From Gracilariopsis chorda (Eukaryota; Rhodophyta; Florideophyceae; Gracilariales; Gracilariaceae), in the NCBI GenBank assembly GCA_003194525.1, contig NBIV01000022.1, positions 372,001 to 436,000 of the forward strand: DNA of 64,000 bases, read 5' to 3'. Position 1 is the first letter of the stretch; each line of letters begins with the position of its first letter. Under the pieces are notes generated by a model. It searched no databases and was not told the origin of the DNA. It saw nothing but the letters and a program-made list of their open reading frames with translations. Positions 1 through 9,369 of the stretch are shown here, one piece after another. The translations under genes were made by a program, and so were the position numbers.

Positions 1-1
1 T

Positions 2-963
2 AAGCTGACGGTCTACCTTCGAGATCTGAGAAGAACTGGTGCTATTGGCGAATATGTGAGTGTCTTTGAACACGATCTCAAGCAAGCCATGCGTATGTCG
101 GTCGTTGAAAGCTGTGACGACAATAACGATGACGACGACGACCCGGACACCGTTGTTGAGCGAGAACACGAAGTTGCACGTCAGAAAGGATCACAGGAAG
201 AGGTTGAGAACCGCGGTCTTAACAATATATTCACCACTGTGATGCGTCCATTTGAAACCTTTGTGTTTGGCAGGCACATGAAACGCGGACAGACAGTGTG
301 TCAAGTCATGGGAAGCGTTCTTGGTAAACTAATGAAGGCTACCGAATACAGGAAGAAGGTCTGTGTGCTGGCCAATTCGTTGGATGCCCACGTTTTGTGT
401 GGCTTGTTAAACAGGCCACATCAACTACCGTATAAGATTCACACCGTTTTCTTCGTGCAGGGTGCGATCGCAAAGGACTGGTTCCACCCGGGGGCCAAGT
501 ACGGACATGTGCATGAAGTCGTGGCTGGACCTTTATTTCGTATGGTCAACGCGACCTCCTTCTTCGTAACATATTTGGTTGGTTCCATGGCATTGCTATC
601 GGCTTTCATGGTACCCAGATTGGTCAGATGATACGCATGAAGCATTTGCATGAAGTCGCGGATGATCCTTACGGTTTCGATTGTGGGGCATGGAACAATG
701 TCGATGGAACAGAGTAAGTTTCCTTCTGCATCCTATGCATTGCATATTTTCAATGTGCCTCGGCGTCATGTAGCACATCTAAAGCGACGCACAATTCTAA
801 CTCTCGTGATCTCATGTACTTCGTTTGCGACCAAATGTGTTTTGTACTGAACAGGTTTATTGATGAGGGAAGTGCAGTCGCAGGCGGTCATGGCGACTTC
901 AAAGAACACAAAACGACCAGTTTATACTGGTCCGTCATCAAGACGGAGCTCGATGATTCCTAG
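2..963 (+). CDS. 3' part of an unknown gene, one intron
   Basis: The reading frame is open from the first bases of the window, so the true start lies outside. Frame 2 is open to 631 and contains an acidic Asp-rich stretch near residues 20-30. Frame 1 is open from 517 and reaches a clear splice site: donor GTAAGT at 714, acceptor ending ACAG at 854 (141-bp intron). The exon from 855 continues in the same phase (E-F-I-D-E-G) to a TAG at 961-963. The change from frame 2 to frame 1 between about 517 and 545 is unexplained: a frameshift, a further intron I cannot place, or two overlapping spurious frames. I recognise no family. The intron and last exon are the best supported parts; the upstream frame is tentative. 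Confidence 0.5.
714..854 (+). other. Spliceosomal intron
   Basis: It begins GTAAGT and ends CTGAACAG. Splicing joins GA|G in phase and removes an immediate in-frame stop (TAA inside the donor). Its 141-bp length matches the possible intron on the minus strand near 34.1 kb. Confidence 0.7.
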
Positions 964-1794
964 TACGACTTGCATTAGCTCATCAACAGAAACACAAACT
1001 TGTTTCATTATCGTCACTGTACGATGGCGATGGCCGATATATTAGTGTACAGGTATATAGGTGTCGTCACTTCCTGTCCAATTTGAAGAAGTCAGAAAAA
1101 GAAGCGCTCGGTGCTTTTGTTTATGGTCCGAAAGTACTAGTAATAGAATGCTTTCTAGTCTACATCCGGTGTTTTCAACTGAGAGCAGTCCTCCTGACCT
1201 CCTAATCTATCCCAAGGTTATGAGGGACTGTGGTTCAGCAGTTCCAATGGTAAAGTCAACAGCCCAAGGAGTAGGATATGAAACGTGAAACTACCCATAT
1301 TGAAGCGTTGATATGCTCGTTCTCAACGAACAGCACACATTCATCGCCACAAGCTAAGTGCTCTGCGTGGCCGTGATTTATCTGGGAAGCACCAAAACAG
1401 GTGGGCTACCCTTGGAACCAGAACGTCGAAGTAGAGGAAGGACTCTTGACCGCAGTTGAAGACAACTACGGGACCTAATACTTTCTTCGTATCATATGTG
1501 GCCCAGTGGGTGTAGCACGGCTGCTAGTTTGTAGTTCGAGGCTACGGTATAAGAGTAAGTATTATGGGTTGTTGGGGTTCTTAGCAAACTCCCACACTAC
1601 GAGGAATTAATGTATGCGTGTTCGTAAAAGAGAGAGAGAGAATGTCCTCGATGCAACTGGCTTCCATCCGCACAAGAACGTTGTGAATTTGCTGTGCTCG
1701 TTTGTTGGCCTGGGTAGCGGTTATTCTCTGCACTGAAAATTATATGAAGCCTATCAGACGTGCAGTCTTTTCAATGCAGAATAAGACTGAAACA
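964..1794. other. No gene recognised
   Basis: Only short unrelated ORFs occur. The stretch holds one arm of a GA-rich inverted repeat at 1624-1646. Confidence 0.6.
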
Positions 1795-1823
1795 GACATG
1801 CTCTCTCTCTCTCTCTCTTTTAC
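1624..1823. repeat. GA-rich inverted repeat pair at the LINE 3' end
   Basis: GTAAAAG(AG)nAATGTC on the plus strand at 1624-1646 recurs on the minus strand at 1823-1795 as GTAAAAG(AG)nCATGTC, about 150 bp apart. The minus copy sits directly downstream of the LINE RNase H stop and may be the element's microsatellite tail. Much of the match is simple sequence. Confidence 0.5.
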
Positions 1824-1835
1824 AGGCACACTAGT

Positions 1836-2891
1836 CTAATTACTACGTAGTGTAGACCGCTTCATGTGAAAGAAGCGTTCTCTCGCTAGGAAGACCAGCA
1901 TACTTTCAGGCCACTTCTTGATGATATCGTTAACTGTCATTCCTTGCCTTTCTAGCATACTCGGCAGGCAGATACGACGAGACCTCGTTTTCAGTGGACA
2001 TGTGAGAACAAAGTGGTCCACGTCGCTCAGCACTCCTGGTCGACAGGCGCACACGATTCTTCGCCTGAGCAGGTGCGAACCAAGTGGGTGCAACTGCGGG
2101 GTATGTCCCACTGCAAATTGCGCCAAAGTAACCTCCGCTTCTCTTCTTGTTACTAAGTTTGCTAACTCCTCCGGAATGGACTGGATGATGCTTCGACAGT
2201 GTGCTCGGTTGCTAACTCTTCGCTTAACATCCCTGTAATCAATAGGCACCTGTAGATGCATTTCCTGTGGCAATTCCAAGGCTGCTTTGGCTAAACTGTC
2301 AACCAGATCATTGCGGTGCAAACCAAAATGGCTAGGTACCCAAACCATGTCTATATTACACAAAGTGCCAATCTCATACAGTAAGATCGAAAGTTGCTGC
2401 ACAGAAAAGGGCTGACCTCGTACCTCTCCTCGAACATTTTCCATCACACTCTGCGAATCCGTGACTACTCTGATGCGTCCAGTCCAACCAGCCTTTATCC
2501 TCGCTCGTACTGCCTGAAATGAATGGTATACTGCCAATGTTTCTGCGAAGAAAGAAGTCGTTCCTATTCCGGCTGGTTCCATTCCTATTTCAGGGGTCAC
2601 GGAGGCATTCCACAAAATCGCAAAAGCACTTCCGCCCACCTCTGAGATGTTGAGTACTCGCCATTGCAGCTTATGCCCATCTGAATCTAGCAATTCTGTA
2701 TTATCTTCATCTATCTCGTAAGCCATGACAAATACATCATCATATCTGACAACTACACTCGGTAGACGATTATGCTCCTCTCGAAAGTCTGATACTGGTC
2801 TTGCATGTGACGAAAATGTGTCTCGATAGTGACCTGAACCTGTGTACCATCCCTCGTCCCATTCTACGCTGCTCGAATCGGTTTCGCGTCC
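1836..2891 (-). pseudogene. LINE ORF2, RNase H and C-terminal zinc-binding part
   Basis: Open in this frame from 2891; the first ATG is at 2726. RNase H residues are visible: Glu in FFAETLAVYHSF, Asp in VVTDSQSV, and WVPSHFGLHRNDLVDSLA (His and last Asp). The first catalytic Asp (SDGS, codon 2921-2923) lies just upstream in the RT frame, so the domain is split by a frameshift between about 2867 and 2891. The C-terminus has CACRPG...DHFVLTCP, the CxC-H-C knuckle common at the end of LINE ORF2. The enzyme would degrade the RNA strand of the RNA/DNA hybrid during target-primed reverse transcription. Confidence 0.85.
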
Positions 2892-2926
2892 TTAACCCAT
2901 TTCGGTTTACCGACTGAGCCATCACT

Positions 2927-5086
2927 CTATATCTCACAGTCCGCGGGCGTCAAAGTACTCAATGTTTGAAGCACTTGGGGCCTCTGATATTCTAGAGAAT
3001 CTTCTTTCTTGCAAGGCGTGTATGAAAAACTGATGCTTCCGGTATGGTATAATCCTCTCTCTCTTGGTAGGGGTGCTCTACGGAGTTGCAAAACTCCACA
3101 CTCCGCCAGCAATTGCTCCGCTGACTTCTTGAATGACGACCTCTTTTTACTTATACGCATTGAGGCTTCACTGTGGATCGCAAACGCTAGAGGTGTCGGA
3201 TCACGTTCAGAACATCTTTTCGCTTTTTCGTACAACTTTGCTGCTTGAGTAGCAGCAACTTCTTGAAGGGAGGGTAGATTCAGTAGGTTTCTCAGCTTTT
3301 GCACCGGTGAAGACTTCGCACAGTCTGTTTGAATTCTTGCTGCCTCATTTCGTGCTCTTTCCAATTCTCCTATGGCGCAATTAAGAGCGTTCGGTATGAC
3401 TACACAGGCTGCGTATCTGGCTGTGGGCTTGACGAAGCCCATTCTGAAAATGTTCATGGTCTCCCAATCAGCACCCCATGTGGTCCCCATTAGACATCGC
3501 AGAATGCGCGATCTTGATCTATATCGTGCAGCTACTTTGTGGATATGGTGTTGGAATGTAAGGCGACTGTCCATGATGACTCCAAGAAACCTTGTGAAGC
3601 TTGACAGTTCTATCCACGTGCCCGCCACTTTCACTTCGTATTTGCTTCGATCTTTTTTCCATCGTCCATACGTGAAGGGAACTAACGTAGTTTTCTTGGG
3701 GTTCATTTTGATGTTGTTCTCGTCGCAGTAGTGCTCGAGTCTCTCTACTGCTGACTGAATAACTTGCGCACAGAATTCCAGCTTTCCTTGTGTGGCCGAT
3801 ATAGATACGTCATCGGCAAACATAGATACAGCGATTCGTGTGTCCGCGTTTTGGACCCGGTCTGGTAAGTCTGCAACGTATGCAAGCCATAGTCCTGGAG
3901 ATAGATTCCCGCCTTGCGGTAGACCTTGAGCGACTACATAAGGCCTAGTGTCGGCTGTGTTCCATCTGCATGTCCATCTTCGATCCATTACAAACGCTCG
4001 GATCCACCTCCACATTGGAGTAGGGCACCCGAGTTTTTCCAGTTTGACTAAGAGTCTGTAATATTGAACACAGTCATATGATTTGGAGAAGTCACAAAAA
4101 AGGGCTAAAGCCTGCCGATGTTTCTGCCAGCCATGTGTTATCTGCTCACAAAGAGCTGCTATATGTTCGTCTGTTGTTCGATTCATTCTGAAACCTGCCT
4201 GACAAGCAGGGAGTTTTGGTTCCAACCATGTCATGAATATCCGATTAACCATTCGTTCTGCGAGCCGTGCGACGACAGATATCAGTGATATCGGTCGAAA
4301 CTTGCTCCTCACGCCTGACTTGGGTATAGGAATGAGTCGGGACACTCTCCACTTTGCCGGCGTGCGACCTTCGGTATAACGTCTGTTTATGATTTCCAGT
4401 AGCCATTTCTTCCCAGTAGGGGGGAGGTTTTGTAGGAAAGCGATTTGTACTTCATCCGGGCCTCCAACTTTCTTTGGGTCCATATTACTCAGTTCCACGC
4501 CAAGGTGTTGTGGTTGAAATACTGTTCCTGGCTGCAACTCCTTTCCCTGTTGATGGTATGTATCCAATGCGCGTCTGTATTCATTTCTCTCATCCTTGCT
4601 TATGGCGTGTGTCCGTACACTCCTGATCTCTGACCTGACGAACCATTTGGCTCTCTTCTTATCAAGCCAACTTTCGCCCCCTGGAGGGCACAGTGATGTT
4701 CCTTCCCATTTTCCTTTCTCTATAGCTTTGGTGATTCGCCATAACTTCGCATCATTATCTTTCGGGCGCAGCGTACTCGTGAGGTCTCGCCATGCATCTC
4801 GTTTGAGTTTGTCGATAACAATTCGCGCATGTTGTTGGGCCTGTTGCAGTGCTAGCTTCGTAACTTCGTTTGGGCCCTTCCGGTACTCTTTCCATTTAAC
4901 CGCTCTTAGTTGAATCACTTTCGATGCTTCTGGACTCCACCACGGAGCTTCCCGTTTCCTTTTCCCATATGGAACGTACCCCAAGGCAGAGTGTAGCTGC
5001 AAAGCTGTCACAATCTGCCCATCCCACGAACATGCTGAAACCTTGCTCTCAGACTTTCGGAACTGAATATTGCCATCGATTCGCAC
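2927..5086 (-). pseudogene. LINE ORF2, reverse transcriptase part
   Basis: 719 codons. The fingers region (RPISLISVVARLAERM), AGFRMNRTTDEHIA, the first catalytic Asp in FCDFSKSYD, LPQGGNLSPGLWLAYVAD and the FADD box (SMFADDVSIS) are all present, so the RT core looks intact. The N-terminal part (WWSPEASKVIQLRAVKWKEY) matches the linker that follows the endonuclease in LINE ORF2 proteins. It ends at a TAG (2927-2929) placed directly before SDGS of RNase H, where a Tyr or similar residue is expected. The stop therefore looks like a nonsense mutation rather than a natural terminus. Confidence 0.9.
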
Positions 5087-5160
5087 CGTATGGATCCCTC
5101 CCTGGTAAGTGTGATCTGTGTTGGGCCGATCTCCACCGTCAAAACGGCTATTAACCCACG

Positions 5161-5765
5161 ATTGTAATCATCGATGGTGCCAAGAATCTGTCTGTTTCCA
5201 GTAAGTGGTGCAATTGTTTATACCCCCAACGCCACTATGACTTGATCTATTGCCACGGTCGATCCTGATAACGATTCCTTTACGGACAAAGGGGTTCCCA
5301 AGAACTACAGCACGTGTGGTAGGGTTAAACCATTTCAATGCTCTACATGTAATACTGTCACTGTATCTGTCCCGCTTAAGCATAGTCGAAAGTTTACAAT
5401 CTCCGATAGATGTATCTTGCAGACATCGCATTCAGGTGACGTTCCATAACAGTCAGAACGTTCGGTGCCATAAGAACGTGAAACGTTTTGGCTCTGGTTC
5501 GGTTAGTCGCTCCATCTGTTCCTTCTTTTAACAAACTGACCAAACTCAGTTTTTGGATCGGTCGTCAATTTCCAAGCAGACATTGGGATACATTTCATCA
5601 TTAATCGTTCGATACCATTTCGATCAGACCAACAACAACAGTTGCTTCATGACTGGGCCATTTCGCCAAAGCCATCTCGTTGCTTGTTGATAGAAGGTCT
5701 TCTATGGAAGGGATTGTGTAAGATGTGGTGAAGAAAAATATGTCACGTTAATCAGTTACATGGCG
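5161..5765. other. No gene recognised
   Basis: Spacer between the LINE and the Get3 gene. A minus-strand ORF at 5168-5431 (87 codons) has no recognisable family and could be degraded LINE 5' sequence. Confidence 0.5.
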
Positions 5766-6596
5766 TCAATCCGCTTGGACAATGGGAGAAAACAGAGATT
5801 TGGCCATAACCTGTAAACCATAAGTACCACGCACCTGAACGTCAAAATGAGGCACTTCAGTTAGCTCAATGTCCTTCTCAGCTCCAGCTTCACGCAACTG
5901 TTCTACATACTTGGACTGATTGTCAATAATACGTCTGACGAACATGGTAGCGGCAGTATCGCCAATAATCTGATTGATAATAAGCTTCTTAACCATTACA
6001 CCGTCCTTCTTCAATGACTTTGCAAACCTCTCACTCTCCGCCATAGCCAAACCAGTCGCCACAGTAACAACAGCATACTGAGTACGTTGTTTATCTCTTA
6101 CCATGTCCCTCAGCTCTTCCATGTTCTCCTGCAGTCGTTGTACTTCTTTTGCAGCCTTATCTACATCATCAGGTTTTCCATCCTTTCTACCGATAACACT
6201 GCGCAGCTTGTCAATCACTGAGTCCAGTCGGTTCTTCAGTCGAATAACCTTTCCCAAAAACGTGTCCAGAAACTCTGGACAACTCAACAGACGTAACGTG
6301 TGACCAGTCGGCGCAGTATCCAAGACAACCCTGTCAAAATCGCCAAACTTGACGACTTTCATAACCTGCGTAAGCGCAACAAGTTCGTCAATCCCGGGCG
6401 GCGCATTATGCAAAAGTGCAGCAAACTCCTCCAACCCCAGCTTACTTGCAATATCGACACCGGCACCACGCCTACCCTCCGCAACAAAATCACTAGCCAG
6501 CATTAGAACATCCTTGATAGCCTCCTCAGTGTCGATTTCCATAGCGAATAACTCACACTCTGCACCATCCACGGAAACTGGCGCACCCCCTTGCTT
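5766..6596 (-). CDS. Get3/ArsA-type ATPase, C-terminal two thirds only
   Basis: The frame is open from 6596 (TGA at 6597-6599 just upstream). Family signatures: AMEIDTEEAI near the start, PPGIDE (residues 58-63 counted from 6572), switch II DTAPTGHTLRLL (85-96), a charged helical section at about 105-155, TVATGLAMAESERF, and NQIIGD (the conserved nucleotide-base-binding Asn region). Get3 proteins target tail-anchored membrane proteins using ATP; this sequence resembles the plastid/cyanobacterial branch more than cytosolic Get3. The P-loop half (GKGGVGKT-like motif, switch I) is missing: only about 70 bp separate this frame from the next gene, and I see no P-loop up to 9.5 kb on this strand. 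It is either a truncated pseudogene or a last exon whose upstream exon is far away. Confidence 0.8.
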   Translation of the reverse strand, partial: KQGGAPVSVDGAECELFAMEIDTEEAIKDVLMLASDFVAEGRRGAGVDIASKLGLEEFAALLHNAPPGIDELVALTQVMKVVKFGDFDRVVLDTAPTGHTLRLLSCPEFLDTFLGKVIRLKNRLDSVIDKLRSVIGRKDGKPDDVDKAAKEVQRLQENMEELRDMVRDKQRTQYAVVTVATGLAMAESERFAKSLKKDGVMVKKLIINQIIGDTAATMFVRRIIDNQSKYVEQLREAGAEKDIELTEVPHFDVQVRGTYGLQVMAKSLFSPIVQAD

Positions 6597-6666
6597 TCAC
6601 GCGGTGTGCATGACTTCTCTCACGATCTTCATCCAAGGCGCCGAAGCAAGGATGTCCCAGTGGTAC

Positions 6667-7557
6667 TTACTGTAACTTACGACCCAACATGTCCATAATA
6701 TTAAGAACCTTGTTTCGTTCTTCCATCGCCTGCATACGCTCGCGCTTTTCCAACTCGAACCGTTGTTGATCAAGTTTTAAACGCTGTAAAGATTCTTTCT
6801 GTTGTAATTCGAACTTCTCCCGCTCTATTTCCACGCGATCTGCATCCAGCCGCTGCCGCTCCTTAGCTTGCTCGATAAGAAAAGTACTGATTGCATCATC
6901 GGAAGTTGATGGTTTTGACTTCTTCATTCTTTTTTTGGCGGGAACCTTTGACTCTTGACTCCTGGTACTATCACTACGATCCGTTATACTTGAGCGCTTA
7001 AGCGCTTTCTCTCTTATGGACTCACCCGCTCGTATTAACCGCTGCTCGTTCATGTTCTGCTCTTCTTTCATTAGCTTTGTCGCCTCTGCTTTTTCATCCA
7101 TTTCTAGTATTAAATCATCCAACAGAGATTCTTTTTCTCCATATGTTTCCGCTATTCCTGAAGATGTCATATTTCTCGTATTATCTGCTCTTCGCATAGA
7201 AACAAGACGTTTGAATCTATCTATCAGAGTCTTAGTTGATGGGTGATTCATGTAAATAAAAACAGTAGATGGTACGCGCTTTAAGAACGTTTCGAGAACT
7301 TTTTCGTAAACGGATTCCAGTTCTCCCCATTTTGGAATGTGAGCGTCTTCTTTCCGAACAGCCCGTAGAAGGAACAAGTCGAAAGTTTCTGTAAAGCGAA
7401 AGCGTTTAAGCTTTGTATGAGAAGAAAAGTTAGAGTCGTTTCCGCTGGTTTCTCTCTCTTTTGGTTTGGGAAACGTTGGTTCTACATCGTCAGAGAGGTT
7501 TTGGTGCTTGCTTCGTGGGATATCTGGGGCTGAATGGGAGTCGTTCATCGTGGACAT
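6667..7557 (-). CDS. Myb/SANT-like DNA-binding protein with coiled coil
   Basis: About 296 codons from the ATG at 7557; an in-frame GTG lies 8 codons further upstream. Ser/Asp-rich N-terminus, then a helical domain (RFTETFDLFLLRAVR...WGELESVYEKVLETF...LIDRFKRLVSMRR) that resembles the Myb/SANT-like domains of transposon-accessory and plant DNA-binding proteins. A basic nuclear-localisation-like stretch follows (PAKKRMKKSKPS), and the C-terminus is a long Glu/Arg/Gln coiled coil (about the last 75 residues). This architecture is common among proteins related to PIF/Harbinger accessory factors, but no transposase is seen here. It lies upstream of and on the same strand as the Get3 fragment. The stop is embedded in ACAGTAAGT, a good donor consensus, so alternative splicing past the stop is conceivable. 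Confidence 0.6.
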   Translation of the reverse strand: MSTMNDSHSAPDIPRSKHQNLSDDVEPTFPKPKERETSGNDSNFSSHTKLKRFRFTETFDLFLLRAVRKEDAHIPKWGELESVYEKVLETFLKRVPSTVFIYMNHPSTKTLIDRFKRLVSMRRADNTRNMTSSGIAETYGEKESLLDDLILEMDEKAEATKLMKEEQNMNEQRLIRAGESIREKALKRSSITDRSDSTRSQESKVPAKKRMKKSKPSTSDDAISTFLIEQAKERQRLDADRVEIEREKFELQQKESLQRLKLDQQRFELEKRERMQAMEERNKVLNIMDMLGRKLQ

Positions 7558-7601
7558 GTAGTCGACGGAAGTCGTTGTCACGCTCTCTGTCGCACAGACT
7601 G

Positions 7602-7727
7602 TACGAGAAGAGTCTCGTAGAAACTAGAGCGCAGACGAGATTTCGTATGCATTCGTGGTACAATTCTCGGCCACGACGGTCACATAAAATTCGTGTACGC
7701 TCTGTATACGAGATTTTTACGAGATTT
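7602..7727. promoter_or_regulatory. Cluster of ACGAGA palindromes upstream of the Myb-like gene
   Basis: TACGAGA-AGAG-TCTCGTA (7602-7619) is a perfect inverted repeat. ACGAGATTTCGT (7635-7646) is a second, shorter one, and ACGAGATTT recurs twice in tandem at 7708-7727. All lie within 170 bp of the start codon. A binding site for a dimeric DNA-binding protein, possibly the adjacent gene product, is inference. Confidence 0.35.
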
Positions 7728-7759
7728 GGCTGGGCGTAAAGTCTGTAATGAAGCATATT

Positions 7760-9369
7760 AGTTGAGGTAAACATTTATTGTGTAGGGGTTGGCTCTTTTT
7801 CCTCAACACCTGGACCAAACGCCTTTACTCTTGCATTGCATTAAAAAAGGAATAATGTTCGTCATCGTAGCATTGCTGAAACTAATAAGCTAGTTTTACA
7901 ATATTCTGCTCTACTGCGGTTCAAACTAACAAGAGTCAGTGCCACTACGACAAAACAAAACGCAAGGTTTAAGAGACGATGAAAGGTCCAAGCTCATTTT
8001 CGTCTCAAACTAACCTTTTTGTCGTCTACCGTCGATATTGGCATACCAAAAACGTGCACAAAATTCTTCATATTTTGAAGTCATAAATGTCTTCCGAACT
8101 AAGACTTTCTGACCGCTTTCTCCACCGCCACGATTGGATAAAGACATACCAACAATACAAAACAAATGGTTTAGAAGTCTCATTAAACAAATCCAAGACA
8201 GTTTACGTCACCAAGACACAGCGCTTCATCTCCAATGGTAATGTTGGCCTAGAACTGTGCCCTTAAGTATCATACCAAGAATAATCGTTGATCTGAAATG
8301 GTTGTTACTACTAAACTAGCAATTTTTACATGAACCAAATCATTTTGTTGCATACAATAGAAAGGGGCCCTTGGATGCTGGAGGCGCTGCCCGCCACTGT
8401 AGAAGAGTGGTAAAAAGCGGTAAAAAGAAAATTTTAACAACCTAAGAACTAACGCGGTTAGTTGAATTAAAAACATAGCAGCGCATAAATTATAATTACG
8501 AATTTCCAACTATGACAAACAAAATAGCTTTAGTTAACACCATATTTATGATCAATACAAGCATAAAATATATTGCGCATTTTTAACTGTTAATCTCAGT
8601 TCATGCAAAACCAACACATTATCATTCCTTGAACGCGCTGTAATGTCAAAAAACTCATCCATGCAAGTAACGTTAGATTATAAATTTTAATTCAAGCTTT
8701 TAAGTTATTTTTTTTTTCGTTGACAAACCAGTGCTGATCATGCAACAAAAATACATCTCAAATAACGGAACGTTTTGCAAAGACTAATTTAAACAGCATA
8801 CGATGCAAACATTTACACCCTAAAATCTATCTATTCTATCCAAAATCAAGCGAATTTCATTTTATACTGATTCAGACCCAAGAACATAAATAGTGTTTTA
8901 GAACCTAGTAAGACGCACACTTCTTTCTAATTACCATATCTGATACATCAATCTTACCTTTTACGCTGAAAAGCGGTAGATAAGAATTCCCATACTGGTA
9001 CTAAAATTTGAAAACGATAATCCTAGCATAATTTGTCTTTGATTCTCCTTACCATCAATTTAGATATTCGTAGCTTCTTTAAGAGCCATGCATTCACCAG
9101 CGTACCGATTCACTTTTGCAACATTACGATTTTTGATCAACTGTTTATGAAGGCAAGGTGCACCTTACTGAAATCCATATTCTCTTTGTTTCGATTTTAA
9201 AGCCACTTTGAAAGGTATTGGTAAGTGGTGTGCATCTCTTTAGTAGATCTGAGTGGTATTGGAGGGTCGTGGGAGGCGTTTTCTGACCCTCATTTAACCA
9301 CTCGGAACGACGCCTCTGACCGGTTTCGTCTCCCTTCACCATCGCTGATCCACACAGGACCAATGTGTT
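7760..9369. other. AT-rich intergenic stretch, no gene
   Basis: No ORF here resembles a gene. It is clearly AT-richer than its surroundings, with A and T runs (for example near 8710). It may serve as the spacer between a gene islet and the repeat region. Confidence 0.6.

Larger units (their letters stand above)
1795..5160 (-). mobile_element. Non-LTR retrotransposon (LINE), 5' truncated
   Basis: A minus-strand element with a LINE reverse transcriptase (2927-5086) followed by RNase H and a C-terminal zinc-knuckle-like CxC...H...C (1836-2891). It ends in a GA-rich tail rather than poly(A). No apurinic endonuclease domain is visible upstream of the RT, so the copy is probably 5' truncated near 5.1 kb, as is common for LINEs. 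The ORF is interrupted by one stop and one frameshift at the RT/RNase H junction, so this copy cannot make a complete ORF2 protein. I did not find target-site duplications. Confidence 0.85.

Noticed and set aside
5168-5431. Possible LINE endonuclease domain
   Set aside because: No GDFN, SDH or other endonuclease motif could be seen.
6573-6680. Splicing of the Myb-like ORF onto the Get3 frame through ACAGTAAGT
   Set aside because: It would give a Myb-Get3 fusion with no P-loop; no clear acceptor with polypyrimidine tract before the Get3 frame.
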